Assembly: GCF_001420915.1 (NCBI RefSeq)
Contig: NZ_CP013021.1
Coordinates: forward strand, 878,001-942,000
Direction: 5' to 3'
Length of the DNA stretch: 64,000 bases
Source of the DNA: Agarivorans gilvus
Lineage (GTDB): Bacteria > Pseudomonadota > Gammaproteobacteria > Enterobacterales > Celerinatantimonadaceae
Each line of letters starts with the position of its first letter. Positions within the stretch are counted from its first letter, which is position 1. The notes beneath the pieces were generated by a model, which was not told the DNA's origin, made no database searches, and worked only from the letters and a program-made list of their open reading frames with translations. The position numbers and the translations under genes were made by a program. Below are positions 17,141 through 26,612 of this stretch, in pieces.

Positions 17141-18613
17141 TTAATTATCTAAATCAGGTTTATTACGAATATTATGTTCTCTGAGCTTATTGGCAATCGC
17201 AGTATGAGATAAGCCGAGCTTCTTGGCCAGTAAGCGAGAGCTAGGATGTTGCGGATAATGATAGCTTAACAACAAGTGTTCAAACTCGCCCATCGCCGAA
17301 TGATAATCTTGCTGTAATAGGCTTTCGATACTGACATTATCCACCACCCGTTCGTGGTGATACTTAATATCGCTGACCTGCCAGCGCTTCATGCTGCCGA
17401 TGTCGATAGAATCCTGCAATACCTGATATAACTGAGGAATGTTGCCCGGCCAACTTAAAGAGCTAAGATAGCGTTTTACTTCGCGAGTTAAGGGCGGTGG
17501 AATTTCCTGATGCTTGGCGTATTGAAAATCTAACCAGGATTGGGTTAAAGGAACAATGTCTTCCTTGCGCTGGCGCAAAGGCGGAATGTTAATACTGTTT
17601 TTGATCACCGAGTAATAACAATCGCCCCCCCATAGAGCGGCTAACTGCTCGGGAGTATAACGGCTTGAAAAAATCAAATGTTTAATACCCAGTTGAGGGG
17701 CTGTTAAGGCGTTTACCGCATCTTCGATTTCGCTACCGTTAAGCCGTTCAACATTTGTCAACAATACGGTATTTGGCTGCTCAGCAGCTATTTCTGCCAG
17801 CTGCTCCGACAAGCTGTATTCCTGATTATGACAGCTCACCACATGGAAACGCTCATCGCCGCCCATCGACATTTCATTCAACAGCCGCGCTAAAAAGCGT
17901 TTACCCACACCCGCCTCACCAAATAACAAGGTGGGTAAAGGGTGCTCAACTAAACGTTTAAGTGCATTTAATACACTTTGAGTTTCATCACTACTAGCAA
18001 CTAAGCGCCCTTCGCTAATCCCTAACTCGATTTGCGACAAATCGAAACTAGATTCCAGCCAATGCGCCGATTTAAATAGCATTATCGCGCCGGGAAGGTG
18101 GGAAAATAACGCGGTTTCTGACAGTGGAATTACATCCACCATGTAGACTCGACCATTTAACTGAATTTCTACAATTTCACGTTTACCAGAGCCACTGCCA
18201 AACCAACGGTGAACACTAAATCCACGCAAGTGCTTGCCAATATCACTACTGGCTAAAGGCTGTAGGGTATCGCCACAGGATTGTTCAAAGGCTTGATTAA
18301 ATTGGCGAATTTGACCGGATTTATCAATCAGCACGACGGGATAAGGCACATTATCCAATAAAATTTGAACTTCTTTATGTTCAACTTCAGAGGGTAAAGC
18401 AGAAACAATACGCGCGTCAGAGACGCCGTTTAAACAACGAAACTCACTAAGCAACTGCTGAGTGAGTGGTAGCTCTAATTCACTTAAGTGTAAAAACAAG
18501 TGCCCGGAGTCTGCGCTCTGCATCGCTTGCAGCGCTAAACCATGCTTAACTAAAACATTTAATACGGCGCTAAAAACCTGCGTATTTTGCTCGCAGTTCA
18601 ACTCTATGCGCAT
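17141..18613 (-). CDS. tyrR: TyrR-like transcriptional regulator with degenerate AAA+ domain
   Basis: Protein of 490 residues (E. coli TyrR 513) with an N-terminal ACT-like domain (about 1-75), PAS domain (about 80-185), AAA+ region (about 205-425) and C-terminal Fis-type helix-turn-helix. The HTH reads LAKKLGLSHTAIANKLREHNI, nearly the TyrR sequence. Walker A is recognisable (GEAGVGKRF), but Walker B reads VLLTNVERL instead of a D-E pair, and GAFTGA is absent. TyrR also lacks GAFTGA and acts with sigma-70, so the family fits. Loss of Walker B suggests no ATP hydrolysis. Linkage to psp genes also matches E. coli. The aromatic amino acid target is inferred. Confidence 0.85.
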   Translation of the reverse strand: MRIELNCEQNTQVFSAVLNVLVKHGLALQAMQSADSGHLFLHLSELELPLTQQLLSEFRCLNGVSDARIVSALPSEVEHKEVQILLDNVPYPVVLIDKSGQIRQFNQAFEQSCGDTLQPLASSDIGKHLRGFSVHRWFGSGSGKREIVEIQLNGRVYMVDVIPLSETALFSHLPGAIMLFKSAHWLESSFDLSQIELGISEGRLVASSDETQSVLNALKRLVEHPLPTLLFGEAGVGKRFLARLLNEMSMGGDERFHVVSCHNQEYSLSEQLAEIAAEQPNTVLLTNVERLNGSEIEDAVNALTAPQLGIKHLIFSSRYTPEQLAALWGGDCYYSVIKNSINIPPLRQRKEDIVPLTQSWLDFQYAKHQEIPPPLTREVKRYLSSLSWPGNIPQLYQVLQDSIDIGSMKRWQVSDIKYHHERVVDNVSIESLLQQDYHSAMGEFEHLLLSYHYPQHPSSRLLAKKLGLSHTAIANKLREHNIRNKPDLDN

Positions 18614-18870
18614 GCTTGATTCGCTATACTATTTGACAATGCAGGCCTCGCTAAACAGGCCAATATAGGCTGGCAGGGCCACCTTTGAAGACACTTAATA
18701 TCTATCCGTAATACACGCTCAATTACGCCGATAATCCTTATTGAGTCCATGGTTTCCTAACTCAAATATTACTTCTGCTCCTTTAGTCTAACCAAAAAAG
18801 TTAACTTAACCCAAGCGTCGATTGATATTTGTATGAGTTAATTTGAAGTTGGTGATTTTTTTTATATGTT

Positions 18871-19245
18871 TCATAAGTTTTTGAACTGACTATGAAGTTC
18901 AAAATCACGTGCCGTCACCACCTTTTCTAACTTGCGTAAGCGCAGCTCAAAATCGTCAAATTGATGCTCTAGCTCATTTATTGCCTGACTAGCAGTATTA
19001 CCTCGCTGCCACACCTTTGCTTTAATCGTTACCGCATCGTTTTGATAAGAATTCTGTGGCGGCTTGTCTAAAAACAACCATGCCGCGCCATAAATAATCA
19101 GAAACAATCCCAAATTGGTGATGGCTAAAGTGACCGCAAGAATACGAATTAGCCAGGTTTCGGCACCTAAACTGCGTGCTAAACCCGCACATACACCGGC
19201 TAACTTGCCATTATGAGGATCGCGATATAAGGGCTTATCAAACAT
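18871..19245 (-). CDS. pspC: PspC, phage-shock inner-membrane protein
   Basis: Inner-membrane regulator that works with PspB to sense envelope stress and recruit PspA. The PspC domain fills the first 70 residues: KPLYRDPHNGKLAGVCAGLARSLG, then a membrane segment LAVTLAITNLGLFLIIYGAAWLF. A soluble tail with a predicted coiled coil follows. I start it at the ATG at 19243-19245 (125 residues), because GGAGGG precedes it and it overlaps the pspB stop by one base. A start five codons upstream would overlap pspB further. Last gene of pspABC. Confidence 0.93.
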   Translation of the reverse strand: MFDKPLYRDPHNGKLAGVCAGLARSLGAETWLIRILAVTLAITNLGLFLIIYGAAWLFLDKPPQNSYQNDAVTIKAKVWQRGNTASQAINELEHQFDDFELRLRKLEKVVTARDFELHSQFKNL

Positions 19246-19469
19246 TAACGTTCCCTCCAATGCGGCACACTCTCATCCAATATACCTTCTAAAGCTTTAA
19301 GTCGGCTCGACATTTCTTGCGCTCGAGCACTCAGCACATTCAATTGCTCTCGCTCTTGTTCACTAATGCCGTTTTCAATTTGGCGTTTACTTTTGTAATG
19401 AAGTATCAACCATAGTGGAGCAACTATCGCCATAAACAAAATTAACGGGGTAACCAACATAGTAAGCAT
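19245..19469 (-). CDS. pspB: PspB, phage-shock inner-membrane protein
   Basis: Small inner-membrane partner of PspC, 74 residues, the family length. The N-terminal membrane helix LVTPLILFMAIVAPLWLILHY (about 5-25) is followed by a basic patch KSKRQ and a cytoplasmic coiled coil ending in PHWRER. It lies 8 bp after pspA and overlaps pspC by one base. Confidence 0.93.
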   Translation of the reverse strand: MLTMLVTPLILFMAIVAPLWLILHYKSKRQIENGISEQEREQLNVLSARAQEMSSRLKALEGILDESVPHWRER

Positions 19470-19477
19470 AGGTTCTC

Positions 19478-20143
19478 CTATTGCTGCTTAAGTTTTTCTT
19501 TAAGTTTATTGAGTTCGTCAGCAATTTCAGCATCAGCGCCTAATTCAGAAAACTGCTTGTTTAGATCTGAATGATGTTGCGTTTGACCGTACATTTCAGC
19601 CCGCGCCTCTAATTGATCAATTTTAGCTTGGAATTGCTCAAACTTTTCGCGAGTCTTAATGGCTCGTTCATTATCTAACTGCTGGCGAACAGCATGACGA
19701 TTTTGCGCCGTGGCTTGACGGGCCAACAAACCCGCTTGGCGGTTACGCGATTCACTGAGTTTTAATTCTAATTGCTCAATTTCCTGTTGTAGTTGCGACA
19801 GGCTTTCATCCACCGCGGCTAATTCTTGCTGCTGCTGTTTAATTGAATCCTCGGTGTGCTTTTTCTCGATTAAGGCCAGCCGAGCTAAATCATCGCGCTG
19901 GCGACTCAAGGCGAGTTCAGCCTTACTTTGCCAGTCCTGTACTTGCTCTTGTAATTGTCCAATCTTTCGATGCAATTGCTTTTTATCGGCTAATACTTTG
20001 GCGGTACTGGCGCGTACTTCTACCAAGGTATCTTCCATCTCTTGAATAATCAGCCGTAACATCTTTTGTGGATCTTCTGCTTTATCCAGCATGGCGGTGA
20101 TATTGGCATTCACAATATCGGCTAAGCGTGAAAACAAACCCAT
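19478..20143 (-). CDS. pspA: PspA, phage-shock protein A (ESCRT-III-like membrane stabiliser)
   Basis: Peripheral inner-membrane protein of 221 residues that forms oligomers on stressed membranes and restrains PspF in unstressed cells. It starts MGLFSRLADIVNANI, the amphipathic membrane-binding helix, with the conserved MLDKAEDPQKMLRLIIQEME next. The remainder is long coiled coil rich in Gln, Glu and Lys. First gene of pspABC, driven by a sigma-54 promoter about 55 bp upstream. Confidence 0.96.
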   Translation of the reverse strand: MGLFSRLADIVNANITAMLDKAEDPQKMLRLIIQEMEDTLVEVRASTAKVLADKKQLHRKIGQLQEQVQDWQSKAELALSRQRDDLARLALIEKKHTEDSIKQQQQELAAVDESLSQLQQEIEQLELKLSESRNRQAGLLARQATAQNRHAVRQQLDNERAIKTREKFEQFQAKIDQLEARAEMYGQTQHHSDLNKQFSELGADAEIADELNKLKEKLKQQ

Positions 20144-20196
20144 AATTATCTCCTCTAGCCTATATGGCTGATTGCTTGTCTCTCATTAGTCACCAT

Positions 20197-20213
20197 TACA
20201 AATCTTGTGCCAA
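20197..20213 (-). promoter_or_regulatory. Sigma-54 (-24/-12) promoter of pspABC
   Basis: The minus strand reads TTGGCACA-AGAT-TTGTA, a close match to the TTGGCACG-N4-TTGCW consensus with correct spacing. It is placed between divergent pspA and pspF. Activation by PspF from sites further upstream, near the pspF start, is expected from the E. coli system. Confidence 0.82.
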
Positions 20214-20311
20214 AGTAGTAAGTCATTGTTTATCATTAATTAAATTAAAATATGGCAAATTTACACAAGCCATATATAGTTAAATAAACCAATTTTTGGT
20301 CAAAATAACCA

Positions 20312-21289
20312 ATGGATAAACCCAGCTTACTAGGTAACGACCCTAGCTTTCTTGAAGTATTAGATAAGGTGTCCCTATTGGCACCGCTGAATCGACCGAT
20401 ATTGGTGATTGGCGAGCGAGGCACTGGTAAAGAACTCATCGCCGAGCGCCTCCACTATTTATCGGATCGTTGGGATAAGCACTACCTTAGCCTGAATTGC
20501 GCCAGCCTGAACCCCAATCTTATAGAATCGGAGTTATTTGGCCATCAAGCAGGAGCCTTCACCGGCGCCAGCCAACAGCGGATTGGCCGCTTTGAGCAAG
20601 CCGATAAAGGCACGCTATTTCTCGATGAGTTGGCCACGATGCCAAACCAAGTGCAAGAAAAACTACTGCGCACCATTGAATACGGCAAAATTGAGCGTCT
20701 CGGTAGCAACAAAACCCTTGCCGTTGACGTGCGCTTAATATGTGCCACTAATCAAGATTTACCGCAATTGGTTGAACAAGGCCTGTTTCGCGCCGATTTA
20801 CTCGACCGCTTATCTTTTGCCGTAATAACGCTTCCTCCGCTACGCCATCGCCAAGCGGATATCGGCTTGCTAGCGCAACATTTCGCCAATAACATGGCTC
20901 GAGAGCTAAATTTTTCACAACGCCCACAGTTTAATCCTAAGGTCATCGAACGCTTGGTGGCCTACCCTTGGCCAGGCAATATTCGGCAACTAAAAAATGT
21001 GGTTGAACGAGCAATAGTAGAAAATAGTAACGCCAAAGGGCTCATTAATGATGTGGATTTTGACCCCTTTGCCTCCCCGTGGCGCCCTAGCAGCGGCACT
21101 AACTCCAGCCCAGCTACTGATCAAGAATTAGGTTTTACCCAGCAAGTTGCGGCTTTTGAAAAGAAGCTAATTCAACAAACCTTAGAAAAACACCACTATA
21201 AACAAACCCTAAGCGCCAAAGCCTTGCAAATCAGCTACCATCAATTAAGGGGTTTAATCAAAAAACATCGAATTAATACTCATGGCTAG
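20312..21289 (+). CDS. pspF: PspF, sigma-54 activator of the phage-shock operon
   Basis: Enhancer-binding protein of 325 residues with no N-terminal receiver domain, as in the PspF family. Walker A GERGTGKE (about 34-41), the sigma-54 contact loop GAFTGA (about 78-83), Walker B GTLFLDELATM and the arginine-finger region are intact. A Fis-type HTH ends the protein (LSAKALQISYHQLRGLIKKH). It is divergent from pspA, and sapA follows 73 bp downstream. ATP-dependent activation of the -24/-12 promoter is well established for this family. Confidence 0.94.
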   Translation: MDKPSLLGNDPSFLEVLDKVSLLAPLNRPILVIGERGTGKELIAERLHYLSDRWDKHYLSLNCASLNPNLIESELFGHQAGAFTGASQQRIGRFEQADKGTLFLDELATMPNQVQEKLLRTIEYGKIERLGSNKTLAVDVRLICATNQDLPQLVEQGLFRADLLDRLSFAVITLPPLRHRQADIGLLAQHFANNMARELNFSQRPQFNPKVIERLVAYPWPGNIRQLKNVVERAIVENSNAKGLINDVDFDPFASPWRPSSGTNSSPATDQELGFTQQVAAFEKKLIQQTLEKHHYKQTLSAKALQISYHQLRGLIKKHRINTHG

Positions 21290-21362
21290 GTCTTTCACTG
21301 GTTGAGTAACCCTGAGGGTTAATGGTAAATTATCAAGCAGTTATCAGGATATCAGCTTTCAC

Positions 21363-22961
21363 ATGAATGCATTCTCAATTAGCACAGTGATGTGCTTCGC
21401 TTTGTTGCTACTGGGTTGTGAACAACCATTAAACGTAAAGAAGCTTGGTTTAGTCTATTGCACCGAAACAGCACCACACTCTTTTAACCCGCAACTAGAA
21501 AGCTCAATTAACGCTATTGCGGTTACCTCTCGTCACCTTTATGACCGACTAGTGGAAGTTGACCCTATCACTCAGCAGTTAGTGGGAGGTGTGGCTCATA
21601 GTTGGGAAGTGAGTGAAGATGGTCTTCGCTACCGCTTTCATTTGCGCCAAGGCATTCACTTCCATAAAACAGATTACTTTAGCCCCAGTCGCGAATTAAA
21701 CGCCGACGATGTTATGTTGAGTTTTCAGCGCATTATTGACCCAGACCATCCGCTATATATTTTGGCCGATGGTGATTACCCATTTTTTAACAACATTGGT
21801 TTTGCCAAAAAAATTAAAAATTTAAGCAAACTTTCTGAATTTTCTGTTGAGTTTGAATTGAACCAGCCAGACGCAGCATTTTTGGCCAGCTTAGCCAGTG
21901 ACTATGCGGTTATTTTGTCCGCCGAATACGCCAAACAACTGGAAGCTAAACATCAACTAGGCTTGTTAGATCAACAGCCAATCGGCACAGGGCCTTTCTA
22001 TTACGCTAACCAACGTAAAGATCACTTTATTCGTTATTATCGTCATTGGCTGCATTGGCGCGGCGCTCCACCGATGCACCAGCTCGTATTTGATATTACG
22101 CCAACTTCCTCGATTCGATTAGCAAAACTGTTAACTGGGCAATGTGACATGATGGCTCAACCAGCGGCCAACCAACTTGAAGTGCTACGCCAAAGAGACG
22201 ATTTACTGGTATCGGTACAGGCTGGTTTAAATGTGTCTTATCTAGCGTTTAATACTCAGAAACCACCGTTCGCCGATGTTCGAGTTCGCCGAAATGTGGC
22301 AGGCCTTATCGATAAGCAGCGGATAGTGGACTCGGTATACTTAAATACTGCAGAAATTGCCAACGGTGTATTATCGGCCTCCTCTTGGGCCTATCGTCAC
22401 CAGTCTCGTTCACCACAAGCTGACCATTTAGCTTACCCCTATATTGAAAAAGCCAAGCAGCAGCCTATCGAGTTTTGGGTACTCAATGAAGCCAGCAGTT
22501 ATAACCCGCAACCGCATAAAACGGCCGAGTTAATCAGAAATGACTTACGTGAACAAGGTTACCAAGTTAACGTACGTTTATTTGACTGGGAGGTATTGCG
22601 TCGCTATTTACGTGAACCCGAAGTCAATTACGATTTACTGTTGATCGGCTGGTCCACCGACAACAGCGACCCCGATGACTTTTTCAGGCAGCAATTTGCT
22701 TGTGAAGCGGTACTGCAAGGCTATAACTATAGCCGCTGGTGTAATGGCCAGGTAGAAACCTTACTCGACGCGGCAATTAGCTCAACAAGACTTGCCGACC
22801 GTTTAAGAAATTACTATAAAATTCAACAAATCATTGAGCAAGATGTCCCCGTGCTGCCGTTAACCCATGCTTTAAAAATGTATTCTTACAGTGACACCAT
22901 TACCGGCATTACTTGGAATCCTTATGGAGGCGTTTCTTTTAACAACGCCTATAGGAAGTAA
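21363..22961 (+). CDS. sapA: SapA, peptide ABC transporter substrate-binding protein (lipoprotein form)
   Basis: Substrate-binding protein of the SBP_bac_5 family, 532 residues, linked to antimicrobial-peptide resistance and peptide or haem uptake in relatives. Family motifs include AHSWEVSEDGLRYRFHLRQGIHFHKT (which begins near residue 78) and LLIGWSTDNSDPDDFF (about 427-442). The N-terminus MNAFSISTVMCFALLLLGCEQ ends in a lipobox (LLGC), so it should be a lipoprotein, unlike the soluble E. coli SapA. It starts the sapABCDF operon, with 3 bp to sapB. Confidence 0.9.
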   Translation: MNAFSISTVMCFALLLLGCEQPLNVKKLGLVYCTETAPHSFNPQLESSINAIAVTSRHLYDRLVEVDPITQQLVGGVAHSWEVSEDGLRYRFHLRQGIHFHKTDYFSPSRELNADDVMLSFQRIIDPDHPLYILADGDYPFFNNIGFAKKIKNLSKLSEFSVEFELNQPDAAFLASLASDYAVILSAEYAKQLEAKHQLGLLDQQPIGTGPFYYANQRKDHFIRYYRHWLHWRGAPPMHQLVFDITPTSSIRLAKLLTGQCDMMAQPAANQLEVLRQRDDLLVSVQAGLNVSYLAFNTQKPPFADVRVRRNVAGLIDKQRIVDSVYLNTAEIANGVLSASSWAYRHQSRSPQADHLAYPYIEKAKQQPIEFWVLNEASSYNPQPHKTAELIRNDLREQGYQVNVRLFDWEVLRRYLREPEVNYDLLLIGWSTDNSDPDDFFRQQFACEAVLQGYNYSRWCNGQVETLLDAAISSTRLADRLRNYYKIQQIIEQDVPVLPLTHALKMYSYSDTITGITWNPYGGVSFNNAYRK

Positions 22962-22964
22962 GTT

Positions 22965-23930
22965 ATGTTACGTTACCTAATTCGGCGCCTTAACTTATTA
23001 ATTATTACCTTTTTGGCCATCAACTTAATTGCCTTTGTTTTCCAACAAAACCAAAGCATTTATGTTGCCAGTGATAGTTCTTGGCTGGCGCAGTTTCTCA
23101 AATTTGTTTGGCAAAACCTTAACGGTGACTTAGGCGTATCTAGTGTCAGTGGCAAACCGGTATTTGACGAACTTTTAGTATTTCTCCCTGCGACCTTGGA
23201 GCTATGCTTTTCGGCCTTTTTGTTGTCCTTTTTAATCGGAGTACCGCTAGGTACCTTGGCGGGAATTTACCACCAACACTGGATAAGAAACTTAATCCTG
23301 AGCGTTACCATGGTGGGTTACAGCATTCCGGTATTTTGGCTGGCTATGTTGCTGGTGATGAACTCTTCGCTAATGCTAGGCTGGTTTCCAGTGTCTGGGC
23401 GTTACGATTTGCTATTAGAAATTCCCCAAATTACCGGTTTTGGCATTATCGATGTATTTTGGCTTGAGCCGCAGGCCCGTTGGCCTGCTTTTATTAGCAT
23501 CATTAATCACTTAACTTTACCCACCTTGGTTTTAGCGGTGGTTCCCACCACCGAGGTAATTCGCCAGCTTTCCAATTCCATGGCTAAAGTAATGAACGAA
23601 AGTTACATTAAAGCGGCGACCACTAAGGGCTTGTCAAAATGGCAAATTGTTAGTCGCCACGCTTTACATAATGCTCTTCCGCCTATTCTGCCCAGCTTAG
23701 GCTTACAGTTTGGCAATGTACTTACCATGGCGATGGTATTGGAAGTAGTATTTGCTTGGCCGGGGATTGGCCGTTGGCTCATCTCAAGCATTTACCAGCA
23801 GGATTATGTGGCCATTCAAGGTGGCATGTTGGCCGTGGCCACCTTAGTAATTACCACCTTCGTACTCACCGATATCTTTACTGCATTGATCCACCCACTA
23901 CGCCGAAGAGAAGTCTATGCTCAATACTAA
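22965..23930 (+). CDS. sapB: SapB, peptide ABC transporter permease
   Basis: Inner-membrane permease of the DppB/OppB type, 321 residues and the family length. The first helix (RRLNLLIITFLAINLIAFVF) is followed by the usual periplasmic loop and five more helices. The permease coupling motif NESYIKAATTKGLSKWQIVSRHAL is near residues 209-232. Its end overlaps the start of sapC by 14 bp. No defects are seen. Confidence 0.93.
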   Translation: MLRYLIRRLNLLIITFLAINLIAFVFQQNQSIYVASDSSWLAQFLKFVWQNLNGDLGVSSVSGKPVFDELLVFLPATLELCFSAFLLSFLIGVPLGTLAGIYHQHWIRNLILSVTMVGYSIPVFWLAMLLVMNSSLMLGWFPVSGRYDLLLEIPQITGFGIIDVFWLEPQARWPAFISIINHLTLPTLVLAVVPTTEVIRQLSNSMAKVMNESYIKAATTKGLSKWQIVSRHALHNALPPILPSLGLQFGNVLTMAMVLEVVFAWPGIGRWLISSIYQQDYVAIQGGMLAVATLVITTFVLTDIFTALIHPLRRREVYAQY

Positions 23931-24803
23931 CGTATTCGCCGAGACCACCGTCTCCAGTACTCTACAGCGGGCACTCAATCGCTTTCGAGATAACTCTATT
24001 GCCATGATCGGCTTTTGGTTCTTTTTAGGCTTTGTGTTATTGGCCTTATTTGGGCCGCTAATCGCCCCTACCCCTTAGATTTTCAAACGGATAATCTATT
24101 TCAGCCACCTTCTTGGAATCAAAGTGGCCACGTTGATAACTTCTTAGGTACCGACGACCTAGGCCGCGACCTGCTAAGCCGAATAATTTATGGCTGTCAG
24201 CTTACCTTTGGTGGAGGTTTAGTCGTAGTATTGGTTGCCGCACTCATTGGCATCCCTATTGGCGTTTTTTCCGGCATGAGCAAAGGAATTAAAGCCAGTA
24301 TCCTACACCACGTTATGGATACAGCCCTATCCATTCCATCGTTGCTGATTGCCATTATGGTGGTATCATTTCTAGGTCCAGGTTTAGAAAACACCCTAAT
24401 CGCCATTGCCCTCGCGCAAATACCGCAATTTATTCGTTTTACTTACATAGCCGTATCCACTGAAGTACAAAAAGAGTACATCACTGCGATCCGCTTAGAT
24501 GGCGCTACCAACTACCGTATTATTAAAAATGGCGTATTACCCAATATTGCTGATTCCATTATTTTTCAAATAAGCCGCAGCTTTTCATCTTCACTGATCG
24601 ACATTACTGCTCTTGGCTTTATTGGTATTGGCGCTCAAGCTCCCTTACCCGAATGGGGAGCAATGCTAGGTGGTAGTAAAGATCTATTGTTCTCCGCACC
24701 TTGGACAGTCACCCTACCCGGCTGTGTCATTATGATGAGTATTTTAAGTGTTAACATGGTGGGAGAAGGTTTACGCCAAGCCATGTTAGAGGGAGTTGAC
24801 TGA
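23917..24803 (+). pseudogene. sapC: SapC, peptide ABC transporter permease, with one-base frameshift
   Basis: Permease partner of SapB. The reading frame opens at the ATG at 23917 (MLNTNVFAETT...) and gives the first membrane helix. It then hits TAG at 24076-24078, straight after GPLIAPTP. The correct continuation, YPLDFQTDNLFQPPSWNQ, is one frame away and runs intact to 24803. Adding one C to the CCCC run at 24065-24068 restores GPLIAPYPLDF and a protein of about 295 residues, matching E. coli SapC (296). The EAA-like motif ITAIRLDGATNYRI is intact. A run-length base-calling error is as likely as true inactivation. Its TGA overlaps the sapD ATG. Confidence 0.88.
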
Positions 24804-25809
24804 TGGCCTTGTTAGACATTCGTAATCTAACTATCGAAATCAATACCCCCACGGGTATTGTCAAAGCGGTAGACAAGGTAAGCCTCACCATGGCTGAGGG
24901 GGAAATTAAAGCCTTGGTCGGCGAATCAGGCTCAGGCAAGAGCCTAATAGCCAAGGCGCTATTAGGCGTCACCAAACCCAGTTGGACGGTCAAAGCAGAT
25001 CGGATGCGTCTAGGGACGTAGACTTGATGTCACTCACCACTAGGCAACGTCGCAAAATTCTGGGTAACGAAATAGCGATGATTTTTCAAGAGCCTAGCTT
25101 GTGTCTTGATCCCTCTGAAGAGGTCGGTAAGCAAATTGAAGAAGCCATCCCCTGCCACAATATCAAGGGCGGGTTCTGGCGCCGCTTCCAATGGCGGAAA
25201 AAACAAGCTCAAGCCCTACTACACAAAGTAGGGGTAAAAGATCACCACAAAGTGATGCGCAGCTACCCTTATGAATTGTCAGACGGCCTTTGCCAAAAGG
25301 TGATGATTGCCATGGCCATCGCAGGCCAACCTAAGCTGTTAGTGGCTGACGAACCCACCACTTCAATGGAAGTGACCACTGCCAGTCAAATTTTGCGCCT
25401 GCTGCATAAACTGAATCAGCTAAACAACACCGCCATCTTACTGATTAGCCATGACTTAAATACCTTATCAGACTTGGCAGATACCATTAGTGTGATTTAC
25501 TGCGGCCACATGGTCGAAGTGGGCCGCTCTGAGCAAGTGGTGAACAACAGCCATCACCCCTATACTGCGGCTTTGCTCAGCTCTGCCCCACAATTCGATA
25601 AGCCCTTTGAACGCAAAGCGCTATTGCCAGGCCTACCCGGTTCAATACCTGCGCTGCAACACCTTCCCATTGGCTGTCGCCTAGGCCCAAGGTGTCCGAA
25701 AGCCCAGCGTAAATGTGTAGTTCAACCCAAATTAAGAAAACTAAAAGGCCACCAATACGCCTGCCACTACCCCTTAAATATTGAAAAAAAGGCCAGTAAC
25801 AATGGCTAA
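24803..25809 (+). pseudogene. sapD: SapD, peptide ABC transporter ATPase, with one-base frameshift
   Basis: First ATPase subunit of the Sap importer. The start MALLDIRNLTIEINT and Walker A GESGSGKS are in one frame, which ends at TAG 25019-25021 after ADRMRLGT. The rest (DVDLMSLTTRQRRK to the C-terminus) is one frame away and intact. It includes the degenerate signature LSDGLCQKV, Walker B LLVADEPTTS and the final H-loop ISHDL. Adding one G to GGG at 25013-25015 rejoins ADRMRLG-DVDLM and gives about 335 residues (E. coli 330). A shared sequencing cause with sapC is plausible. Confidence 0.88.
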
Positions 25810-26581
25810 TTTATTGCACGTTAGACATTTATCACAACACGTATATATCCATAAGGGCTGGCTAAGTCGCCAACGCTTTGCCGCGATAGATGATGTAAGT
25901 TTTGACTTAAATATGGGCGAAAGCCTAGCCATCATTGGCGAATCCGGTTCAGGTAAATCCAGCTTGGCAAAGGTAATAGCTGGGATTAATAAGCCCAGTA
26001 GCGGCGATATTTTTGTTAATGGTGAAGCCTTGAACTTTGGTGACTACACGCGCCGTTGTCGCCTCATTAGAATGATTTTTCAAGATCCCAATAGCTCATT
26101 GAACCCACGTTCAAATATTGGCCGCATTTTGTCTGCGCCACTCTCACTCAACACCTCTATGAGTATTGAGCAGCAGCAACAGCGGGTCGTTTCTACACTG
26201 AGACTAGTGGGTTTATTAGAAGAGCATGCGGAATTCTTTCCCAATATGTTATCGAGTGGCCAGAAACAGCGGATCGGCCTGGCCAGAGCCTTAATACTCA
26301 ACCCCAAAATCATTGTTATTGATGAGAGTCTTTCCGCCTTAGACGTCTCTGTGAGAGCACAGATTATTAACCTACTGTTGGAGTTACAACAACGCTTTGC
26401 CATCAGTTATATATTTGTTTCCAATGACTTAGGCTTGGTACATCATTTTTCAGATAAGGTGCTAGTGATGCAGCAAGGCAAAGCAGTTGAAATAAAGAAT
26501 ACCGAACAATTTTTTGCTAACCCAGAGCACGAGCTGAGCCAACGCTTACTCAATGCCTATAAAAATGCCTTTAAAAAATAA
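25802..26581 (+). CDS. sapF: SapF, peptide ABC transporter ATPase
   Basis: Second ATPase of the Sap importer, 259 residues from the ATG at 25802, which overlaps the sapD end by 8 bp. A start seven codons upstream is possible but would lengthen that overlap without reason. Walker A GESGSGKSS, Q-loop FQDPNSSLNP, signature LSSGQKQRIGLARAL, Walker B IIVIDESLSALD and the switch region are present. The His after Walker B is replaced (FVSNDLGL instead of ISHDLG), as occurs in some SapF/DppF proteins. Last gene of the operon. Confidence 0.93.
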   Translation: MANLLHVRHLSQHVYIHKGWLSRQRFAAIDDVSFDLNMGESLAIIGESGSGKSSLAKVIAGINKPSSGDIFVNGEALNFGDYTRRCRLIRMIFQDPNSSLNPRSNIGRILSAPLSLNTSMSIEQQQQRVVSTLRLVGLLEEHAEFFPNMLSSGQKQRIGLARALILNPKIIVIDESLSALDVSVRAQIINLLLELQQRFAISYIFVSNDLGLVHHFSDKVLVMQQGKAVEIKNTEQFFANPEHELSQRLLNAYKNAFKK

Positions 26582-26612
26582 CCAAGCCATGGCTCTAGGC
26601 GGCGTAAATTTA

